Under the pieces are notes generated by a model. It saw only the letters and a list, made by a program, of their open reading frames with translations, searched no databases and had not been told where the DNA came from. Below, piece by piece: positions 47,760 to 52,686 of a stretch of DNA of 52,686 nt. Numbering within the stretch: the first letter of the stretch is position 1; every line of letters starts with the position of its first letter. The position numbers and the translations under genes are program-made. This DNA is from DASQFQ01 sp038238015 (GTDB taxonomy: Bacteria; Actinomycetota; Thermoleophilia; Solirubrobacterales; Solirubrobacteraceae), in assembly GCA_038238015.1 (NCBI GenBank), contig JBBRYA010000020.1, forward strand, positions 1 through 52,686, in the 5' to 3' direction.

Positions 47760-48965
47760 CTACTCCGTGACGGCGGCGGACTTCCCCTTCGCGGCCTTGC
47801 GCGCGGCCTTGGCGGCCTTGTCCGAGCGCGCGTGCTCGGCGATGAACTGCTCTGTCGCCTCGCGCGCCAGATGGTCGGGCTGCTGGTTGTGCGGAGACTT
47901 CATGAGGTAGGAGCTCGGTCCGTCGAGCTGGCCGGAGAGCCCGTCGTTGAGGGCGAGCTTGAGGCAGCGCACGGCGTCGATGACGATGCCCGCCGAGTTC
48001 GGCGAGTCCCAGACCTCGAGCTTGAGCTCCATGTTGAGCGGCACGTCGCCGAACGCCTGGCCCTCGATGCGGATGTGCGCCCACTTGCGGTCGGTCAGCC
48101 ACGGCACGTAGTCCGAAGGACCGACGTGGACGTCGCCCGGCGGCAGCTCGTGGTCCATGATCGAGGTGACCGCGTTGGTCTTGGAGATCTTCTTGGACTC
48201 CAGCCGCTCGCGCTCGAGCATGTTGTAGAAGTCCATGTTGCCGCCGACGTTGAGCTGGGACGTGCGCAGCACCTTCACGCCGCGGTCGCCGAACAGGCGG
48301 GCGAGCGTGCGGTGCATGATCGTCGCCCCGACCTGGGACTTGATGTCGTCGCCGATGATCGGCAGGCCGGCCTTCTTGAAGCGGTTGTTCCAGTACTCCT
48401 CGCGCGAGATGAACACCGGGATGCAGTTGACGAACGCGCAGCCGGCTTCGAGCACCTGCTCGACGTACCACTTGGTCGCCTGCTCGGAGCCGACGGGAAG
48501 GTAGGAGACCACGACGTCGGTGCGCGTGTCCTTGAGCACCTGCGCGATGTCGACGGTGGAGCCCTCGGCCTTGGTGATCTTCTCCTTGAGGTACTTGCCC
48601 AGCCCGTCGTGGGTCATCCCGCGCTGGACCTCGACGCCGAGCTTGGGAAGGTCGCCCTCGACGAACTTCAGGGTGTTGTTCTGGCCGGAGAAGATCGCCT
48701 CGGAGAGATCCTTGCCGACCTTCTCGGCGTCGATGTCGAAGGCCGCCGAGAACTCGATGTCGCGCACGTGGTAGCCGCCGAGGTCGACGTGCATCAGGCC
48801 GGGCACGGGCTCGGATGCGTCGGCGTCGCGGTAGTAGTGGACGCCCTGCACGAAGGAGGACGCGCAGTTGCCGACGCCGATGATCGCGACGCGGACCTTC
48901 TCCTCTTGGTGGCGGGCCTTCCCGTTGGTCGACGGGGCGTGCCCGTTGGTGGCGTTCTTGCTCAC
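47760..48965 (-). CDS. ino1: inositol-3-phosphate synthase
   Basis: 401 aa. Converts glucose 6-phosphate to inositol 3-phosphate, the soluble precursor of phosphatidylinositol-type lipids and mycothiol-type thiols. NAD-binding GVGNCASS at about residue 31; NTLKFVEGDLP; SYLPVGSEQATKWY; IGDDIKSQVGATIMHR and the active-site LNVGGNMDFYNM are typical of the actinobacterial form. The Lys/Ala-rich tail is variable. The GTG at 48963-48965 has GAGG about 9 nt upstream. It follows the CDP-alcohol phosphatidyltransferase on the same strand. Confidence 0.96.
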   Translation of the reverse strand: MSKNATNGHAPSTNGKARHQEEKVRVAIIGVGNCASSFVQGVHYYRDADASEPVPGLMHVDLGGYHVRDIEFSAAFDIDAEKVGKDLSEAIFSGQNNTLKFVEGDLPKLGVEVQRGMTHDGLGKYLKEKITKAEGSTVDIAQVLKDTRTDVVVSYLPVGSEQATKWYVEQVLEAGCAFVNCIPVFISREEYWNNRFKKAGLPIIGDDIKSQVGATIMHRTLARLFGDRGVKVLRTSQLNVGGNMDFYNMLERERLESKKISKTNAVTSIMDHELPPGDVHVGPSDYVPWLTDRKWAHIRIEGQAFGDVPLNMELKLEVWDSPNSAGIVIDAVRCLKLALNDGLSGQLDGPSSYLMKSPHNQQPDHLAREATEQFIAEHARSDKAAKAARKAAKGKSAAVTE

Positions 48966-49023
48966 GTGTGAGTACCTCGTAGTCGATGAAGTCCGGGATG
49001 TAGACCCCGGGGGGTGACGCCAG

Positions 49024-49644
49024 TTACAGCTTCAGCTGCGAGCGCACGTGCCAGATGCGCTGGAGGACGGTGACCACCGAGAGCGCCGCCAGGACGTAGA
49101 CGGCAGGCTCCAGCAGCTCGATGTCCACCACCCCCGCGCCCTTCGCGAGGATCAGTCCCGCCGACAAAATGACAACCCGCACCGGGCGGCTGGCGATCCC
49201 GACCTTGCACTCGACGCCGAGCGCCTCCGCCCGGGCGCGCGTGTAGGACACCATCAGCGAGGCCAGCACCGCCACCACGACCGCTGCGACGGCGACGTGC
49301 GAGGCCGAGCGCGAGAACTGGTAGGCGACAGCGGTCAGCACCACGCCCTCCTCGATGCGGTCGAGCGTCGAATCCAGGAACGCCCCGAACGGGGAGCCCT
49401 TGCCCGACATCCGCGAGTAGCGCCCGTCGAGGGTGTCGCAGATCGAGCCGACGGCGAACGCGATCCCGCCGAGCAGGTAGAGCTCCTCCCAGACGAGCAC
49501 CGCCGCCACCACGCACAGGGCGAAGCCGGTGAGCGAGATCCCGTTGGGGGTCAGCCTCGACTCGATGAGGCGGTCGCGCACGACCTCCTGGTACTCGCGG
49601 GCGGTGCTCGGCCGCGGGCGCTCGGCGGGTGGTGTCGTGGTCAT
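49024..49644 (-). CDS. CDP-alcohol phosphatidyltransferase, probable phosphatidylinositol phosphate synthase
   Basis: 206 aa integral membrane enzyme. The signature D-x2-D-G-x8-G-x3-D-x3-D is complete: DTLDGRYSRMSGKGSPFGAFLDSTLD. There are about five or six hydrophobic helices. Its position directly before ino1 points to inositol phosphate as the alcohol, giving phosphatidylinositol phosphate from CDP-diacylglycerol, as in other actinobacteria. I chose the ATG at 49642-49644 because a -10-like TAGGAT at 49663-49658 overlaps the alternative ATG at 49657-49659, which would then lie outside the transcript. Confidence 0.88.
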   Translation of the reverse strand: MTTTPPAERPRPSTAREYQEVVRDRLIESRLTPNGISLTGFALCVVAAVLVWEELYLLGGIAFAVGSICDTLDGRYSRMSGKGSPFGAFLDSTLDRIEEGVVLTAVAYQFSRSASHVAVAAVVVAVLASLMVSYTRARAEALGVECKVGIASRPVRVVILSAGLILAKGAGVVDIELLEPAVYVLAALSVVTVLQRIWHVRSQLKL

Positions 49645-49657
49645 GGCGCGGCGGGCC

Positions 49658-49663
49658 ATCCTA
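49658..49663 (-). promoter_or_regulatory. candidate -10 (TAGGAT) of the inositol-lipid operon
   Basis: Minus-strand TAGGAT ends 13 nt before the chosen ATG, giving a leader of about 6 nt. It contains the first two bases of the upstream in-frame ATG, which argues against that start. Confidence 0.4.
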
Positions 49664-49693
49664 TCCGGCGCGGGTCGCCGGGCCGCCGGGCGG

Positions 49694-50197
49694 TCAGTGC
49701 TTGGAGGCGAAGTCCGCCGTGTAGACCGTGCCCGAGAAGCCGCCGAGCCGGCCGGTGCGCTTGCCGACGCCGATGCGCCGGCTCTTGGGGTCGAGCAGGA
49801 TGGCGCGGTGGCCGGCCGAGCTCATCCACATGCGCACGACCTGCGTGGCGGTCCCGCCGTGGCGCCGGGAGACCAGCGCGAGGTTCTCGCCCACCCAGTG
49901 CGCCGACGTGAAGTGCTTGACGCGCGAGGGCATCGGGGTTCCGTCGCTCGAGGCGTGACCGAAGAAGTTGCGCCGCACCATGTCCCCCGAATGGTCGACG
50001 GCGGCGCGCGCGAGGGCGCGGCTGGCGCGCAGGCGGCGCAGGCCGTGACGGGCGCGGATCTGGTTGACGAGGCGGACGACCTTGCGTTCGGCGCGGTCCA
50101 GGCGAGCGCCCGACGCTCCGGCGGCGGTCGGCCTGAAGACGGGCAGGACAAGGCAGACCATCACGGCAGCGCACGCAAGCAGTACGGGCAGGCGCAT
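49694..50197 (-). CDS. secreted CAP/SCP-domain protein
   Basis: 167 aa with a signal peptide (LLACAAVMVCLVLPVF, cut near AAGASG). The CAP domain shows VRLVNQIRARHGLRRLRASRALARAAVDHSGDM, the GENLAL segment, the HRAILLDPKSRRIGVG motif and His residues in FFGHAS and SAGHR that form the usual cleft site. Bacterial CAP proteins act outside the cell and are often linked to cell-wall or spore functions; the activity here is unknown. GGAGGT lies 5 nt before the ATG at 50195-50197. Confidence 0.9.
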   Translation of the reverse strand: MRLPVLLACAAVMVCLVLPVFRPTAAGASGARLDRAERKVVRLVNQIRARHGLRRLRASRALARAAVDHSGDMVRRNFFGHASSDGTPMPSRVKHFTSAHWVGENLALVSRRHGGTATQVVRMWMSSAGHRAILLDPKSRRIGVGKRTGRLGGFSGTVYTADFASKH

Positions 50198-50405
50198 CAG
50201 CGACCTCCGTTTGGTTGTCCGGCAAAGGCCCGCGCCGCACCTGGCGGCGTTCCGAGCCGAGCCTGCGCCGGGTTTTCCGAGCCGCGATCCCTCGCGAGCG
50301 CGGCACCTTAGCGGTCGCCGCGGCGCGGCGGCGTTCCCGATCGGTGGAGACCGCAAACCCGCCGCGGCGAACAGTTGCCGCGTGAGGCCCATATCGTGCC
50401 GCCTC
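50198..50405. other. 208-bp divergent intergenic region with repeated segments
   Basis: The minus strand holds three related segments: CGATCGGGAACGCCGCCGCG, CGCGGCTCGGAAAACCCGG and CGGCTCGGAACGCCGCCAGG. They sit upstream of the CAP gene and could fold as a structured leader. I compared by eye with c-di-AMP (ydaO), c-di-GMP and cobalamin riboswitch cores and found no match. On the plus strand it also contains the promoter for the PfkB gene. Confidence 0.4.
50392..50397 (+). promoter_or_regulatory. -10 (TATCGT), leaderless promoter of the PfkB gene
   Basis: TATCGT ends 8 nt before the ATG at 50406. Confidence 0.4.
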
Positions 50406-51287
50406 ATGGGCATCCTCTGCCTCGGCGAGGCGCTGGTCGACCTCATCTGCCGCACCCCGGCCTCGGGCCTGGCCGAAGCCGACGCGTTCTCCCCGCACTT
50501 CGGCGGGGCGACGGCCAACGTCGCGGTCAACGCGGTCCGCCAGGGCGGCGCGGCCGCGATCGCGGGGGGCGCCGGCGAGGACCCCTGGGGGCGCTGGCTG
50601 ACCGCGCAGCTCGACGGGGCCGGCGTGGACACGCGCTGGTTCGCGCTCTCGCCCGACGGCGTGACCACGCTGGCCTTCGTGACCGTCGATCGCGACGGGG
50701 AGCCCGACTACACGTTCTACGGCGACGCGCTCGCCGCCGGCGTGGGCCGGCTCGGGGCGGAGGTCGAGGGGGCGGTGCGGGGCTCCGACGGCCTGTACTT
50801 CGCCTCGAGCCTGCTCGCCGAAACGGCCGCTCGCGAGGTCGTCCTGAGCGCTCGCGAGGTCGCGCTCGCAGAGGGCAGGCCCGTCTACTTCGACCCCAAC
50901 CTGCGCCTGTCCATGTGGGAGTCCGAGGACGCCGCGCTGGACGCCGCGCGCGGCTGCCTGGACGGCGCGGCGCTCGTCAAGGCCAACGCGGACGAGGCGC
51001 GCCTGCTGACCGGCGAGCAGGACCCCGCGCGCGCCGCGGAGGCGCTGGCGGGCGCCGGGGCCCAGCTCGCGGTGGTGACGCTCGGGGCCGACGGCGCGCT
51101 GGTTCGCGGGCGCGAGTCCCACGACGTCGCGGGCGTCCCCGCCGAGGTGCGCTCCACCGTCGGCGCCGGCGACGCGTTCATGGGCACGTTGCTCGCGCGG
51201 CTGGAGCGAGACGGCGTGGCGGCGGCGATGGCCGCGGCGGCCGAGGCCTCAGCGCGGGTCACGGAGTCCTGGGGAGCGCTCGCCTGA
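50406..51287 (+). CDS. PfkB-family carbohydrate kinase
   Basis: 293 aa ATP-dependent sugar kinase. N-terminal CLGEALVDLI, FGGATANVAVNAVRQGGAAAIAGGAGEDPWG (PfkB signature 1 region) and STVGAGDAFMG near residue 257 (signature 2, with the catalytic Asp) are all present. FDPNLRLSMW and VKANADEARLLTG are typical of fructokinase or 2-keto-3-deoxygluconate kinase subgroups; the exact sugar cannot be told. The stop overlaps an in-frame CTG of the next gene as CTGA. Confidence 0.9.
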   Translation: MGILCLGEALVDLICRTPASGLAEADAFSPHFGGATANVAVNAVRQGGAAAIAGGAGEDPWGRWLTAQLDGAGVDTRWFALSPDGVTTLAFVTVDRDGEPDYTFYGDALAAGVGRLGAEVEGAVRGSDGLYFASSLLAETAAREVVLSAREVALAEGRPVYFDPNLRLSMWESEDAALDAARGCLDGAALVKANADEARLLTGEQDPARAAEALAGAGAQLAVVTLGADGALVRGRESHDVAGVPAEVRSTVGAGDAFMGTLLARLERDGVAAAMAAAAEASARVTESWGALA

Positions 51288-51298
51288 AGCTCGCCAGC

Positions 51299-51970
51299 GT
51301 GGCGCGCTCGAGCTGGTCGCGGCCCTCGCCGCGGCGCGTGCGGGCGCTCCGGGACCGGCTGCGGCTGCTCTACGGGCGTCCCGCGGCGCCGCCGCACGGA
51401 CGGCCGGTCGAGGAGCTGATCCTTACGGTGCTCTCCCAGTCGACCAACGACCGCAATCGCGACGTCGCCTACCTCCGGCTCGCCGACCGCTTCGCGGGCT
51501 GGGAGGCGGTGCGCGACGCGCCGCTCGCCGAGGTGGAGGCCGCGATCCAGCCCGGCGGCCTGCACCGCCAGAAGTCCGTGCGTATCCAGGCGATCCTGAG
51601 CGCGCTGGGGGAGCCGGTATCGCTCGACGAACTCGCCGCGCTGCCGGTGGGCGAGGCGCGCGAGCGGCTGACCGCTCTCCCCGGGGTCGGGCGCAAGACG
51701 GCGGCCTGCGTGCTGCTGTTCGCCTTCGGGATGCCCGACGTCCCGGTGGACACCCACGTCTCGCGCGTCGGGACGCGGCTCGGCCTCTTGCGCCCGGGGG
51801 CGCCGTTCGAGGAGCTCCACGACGACATGCTCGCGATCACGCCGAGCGGTGAGGAGCTCGAGCTGCACGTCAACCTGCTGCGCCACGGCCGCCGCACCTG
51901 CCACGCCCGCTCTCCGGCCTGTGACGAGTGCGCTCTGCTGCGCCTGTGCCCGTTCGGCCGGAGCCGCTAA
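51299..51970 (+). CDS. nth: endonuclease III-like DNA glycosylase/lyase
   Basis: 223 aa base-excision repair enzyme. The helix-hairpin-helix LTALPGVGRKTAACVL carries the catalytic Lys (about residue 140), and the catalytic Asp is in PVDTHVSR. The C-terminal C-x6-C-x2-C-x5-C (CHARSPACDECALLRLC) is the complete [4Fe-4S] loop. The start could be GTG 51299 or, with five more residues, CTG 51284, which overlaps the kinase stop. The GTG is listed. Its TAA stop lies within the probable dnaK -10. Confidence 0.92.
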   Translation: MARSSWSRPSPRRVRALRDRLRLLYGRPAAPPHGRPVEELILTVLSQSTNDRNRDVAYLRLADRFAGWEAVRDAPLAEVEAAIQPGGLHRQKSVRIQAILSALGEPVSLDELAALPVGEARERLTALPGVGRKTAACVLLFAFGMPDVPVDTHVSRVGTRLGLLRPGAPFEELHDDMLAITPSGEELELHVNLLRHGRRTCHARSPACDECALLRLCPFGRSR

Positions 51971-51973
51971 TAT
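51968..51973 (+). promoter_or_regulatory. candidate dnaK -10 (TAATAT) built on the nth stop codon
   Basis: TAATAT begins with the TAA stop of the preceding gene. A start point near 51980 would give a leader of about 48 nt that includes the Shine-Dalgarno AGGAG before the dnaK ATG. No strong -35 is visible. Confidence 0.45.
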
Positions 51974-51994
51974 CTCAGCCCTTCCCACTGAGAT
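51972..51994. promoter_or_regulatory. palindrome upstream of dnaK, heat-shock operator candidate
   Basis: ATCTCAG (51972-51978) and CTGAGAT (51988-51994) are perfect inverted repeats with a 9-bp spacer. A 9-bp spacer is the CIRCE geometry, but the arms match neither the CIRCE (TTAGCACTC) nor the HAIR (CTTGAGT) consensus. It overlaps the probable -10 and start point. A weak terminator for nth is the alternative, as ATTTCTTT follows. Confidence 0.45.
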
Positions 51995-52027
51995 TTCTTT
52001 CGGCACCACTACCTAGGAGAACGAACC

Positions 52028-52525
52028 ATGGCCAAGACCATCGGCATCGATCTCGGCACGACGAATTCGTGCATGGCCGTCCTCGAGGGCGGCGAGCCGA
52101 CCGTCATCGAGAACGCCGAAGGCGGCCGCACCACCCCCTCCGTCGTCGCCTTCACCCAGTCCACCCCGCCCGAGCGTCTCGTCGGCACCGTCGCCAAACG
52201 GCAGGCGGTCACCAATCCTCAGAACACCGTCTTCTCCATCAAGCGCTTCATGGGCCGCAAGGAGGCCGAGGTGCACGAGGAGGAGTCGATCGTCCCCTAC
52301 AAGGTCGTCTCCGGCCCCAACGGCGACGCCCGCGTCGACGCCGGCGGCAAGCAGTTCTCGCCGCCCGAGATCAGCGCGATGATCCTCGGCAAGCTCAAGG
52401 CCGATGCCGAGGCCTACCTGGGCGAGCCCGTCGACGGCGCGGTCATCACGGTGCCCGCGTACTTCAACGACGATCAGCGCCAGGCGACCAAGGACGCCGG
52501 CAAGGTCGCCGGCCTCGACGTCTAG
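52028..52525 (+). CDS. dnaK: DnaK (Hsp70) N-terminal part, ended by in-frame TAG
   Basis: 165 codons of the Hsp70 ATPase domain. IGIDLGTTNSC (phosphate 1 motif), SIKRFMGRK and VITVPAYFNDDQRQATKDAGKVAGLDV are all normal. Then a TAG (52523-52525) stands where homologues have Leu or Lys before RIINEPTAAS. One base change from TTG or AAG would make it. The frame continues intact beyond the stop (see next entry), so this is dnaK with a nonsense codon, a sequencing or assembly error, or a readthrough site. GGAG of AGGAGA lies about 9 nt before the ATG. Confidence 0.9.
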   Translation: MAKTIGIDLGTTNSCMAVLEGGEPTVIENAEGGRTTPSVVAFTQSTPPERLVGTVAKRQAVTNPQNTVFSIKRFMGRKEAEVHEEESIVPYKVVSGPNGDARVDAGGKQFSPPEISAMILGKLKADAEAYLGEPVDGAVITVPAYFNDDQRQATKDAGKVAGLDV

Positions 52526-52686
52526 CGCATCATCAACGAGCCGACCGCCGCGTCGCTGGCCTACGGCCTCGCCAAGGAGTCCGACCAGACGATCCTCGTC
52601 TTCGACCTCGGCGGCGGCACGTTCGACGTGTCCGTGCTGGAGATCGGCGACGGCGTCTTCGAGGTCACGTCGACGGCGGGCGACAA
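52526..52686 (+). pseudogene. dnaK: continuation of the dnaK reading frame after the TAG
   Basis: In the same frame as 52028-52525, these 53 codons read RIINEPTAASLAYGLAKESD and then FDLGGGTFDVSVLEI (phosphate 2 motif), unmistakably DnaK with no further stop or shift to the window end. The gene is cut by the window boundary. Whether it is a true pseudogene cannot be decided here. The rest of the chaperone operon (grpE, dnaJ) would lie beyond. Confidence 0.85.

Noticed and set aside
45774..48971. A plus-strand open frame of over 1000 codons opposite the inositol-lipid genes
   Set aside because: It is rich in Arg, Ala, Gly and His with no domain, and lies antisense to three well-supported genes. 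Long antisense frames are expected in such GC-rich DNA. The same reasoning removes other long frames, for example 24259-26754 and 11799-13778 on the plus strand.
50198..50405. c-di-AMP (ydaO) riboswitch upstream of the CAP gene
   Set aside because: The gene type fits, but the conserved core sequences, such as the GUGAAU and GGGGAACC-type segments, are missing.
52523..52525. TAG in dnaK as a sense codon (pyrrolysine or reassigned TAG)
   Set aside because: TAG ends many normal genes here, the position is an ordinary Leu/Lys in homologues, and no pyrrolysine genes are seen. An error or nonsense mutation is more likely.

Overview
The window is a 52.7-kb stretch of very GC-rich, gene-dense DNA that reads as the chromosome of an actinobacterium. 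My best guess is class Thermoleophilia, Solirubrobacterales-like; this rests on composition and gene content, not on a search. Support comes from actinobacterial-type Ino1 and phosphatidylinositol-phosphate synthase, frequent GTG starts, 4-bp stop/start overlaps, and many leaderless promoters (TAnnnT 6-8 bp before the start codon). I see no prophage, transposon, CRISPR array or plasmid functions. The only accessory-looking items are a divergent hicA/hicB pair and a zincin-like peptidase with a disturbed 5' end.

Layout. 1-9.4 kb: tRNA-Ala(CGC), a membrane GGDEF cyclase, glutamate dehydrogenase, a zincin-like protein with a coupled partner, tRNA-Ala(TGC), an SDR, a PAS/HD-GYP phosphodiesterase and a TetR regulator. 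9.4-11.7 kb: a heteromeric acyl-CoA dehydrogenase pair. 11.8-14.6 kb: envelope genes (rhomboid protease, 58-aa membrane protein, D,D-carboxypeptidase, anchored protein). 14.6-20.9 kb: lipA, a DUF4394-like secreted protein, lipB and a complete E1a-E1b-E2 2-oxoacid dehydrogenase. 21.6-28.9 kb: a second, pyruvate-dehydrogenase-like E1a-E1b-E2 operon with a GGDEF-EAL protein inserted between E1b and E2 and an MFS exporter at its end. 29.3-32.5 kb: the E3 gene (lpdA) followed by a tightly overlapping chain that includes an HCCA-isomerase-like gene with an apparent CTG start. 32.5-36.4 kb: thiE diverging from a TPP riboswitch that leads thiO-thiS-thiG. 36.4-45.1 kb: cupredoxin lipoprotein, nuclease-fold protein, argF, RlmD-like methyltransferase, hicA/hicB, MBL hydrolase, lipase-like hydrolase, quinone reductase and acyl-CoA synthetase. 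45.2-49.6 kb: inositol-lipid genes (PIP synthase, ino1, PimA-like/PHP fusion, UDG-like protein). 49.7-52.7 kb: CAP-domain protein, PfkB kinase, endonuclease III-like gene and the start of dnaK, whose frame is cut by an in-frame TAG.

How the genes work together. Lipoate synthesis (LipA, LipB), two lipoyl-dependent complexes and one shared E3 form a metabolic core. Three c-di-GMP enzymes of different architecture lie within 26 kb, one inside the pdh operon. The most interesting candidate system is the inositol-phospholipid operon. It encodes a protein with a PimA-like glycosyltransferase fold that has lost its donor and catalytic residues, fused to an intact PHP phosphoesterase domain. It sits beside PIP synthase and Ino1, which makes it a candidate for the poorly defined PIP-to-PI phosphatase step.
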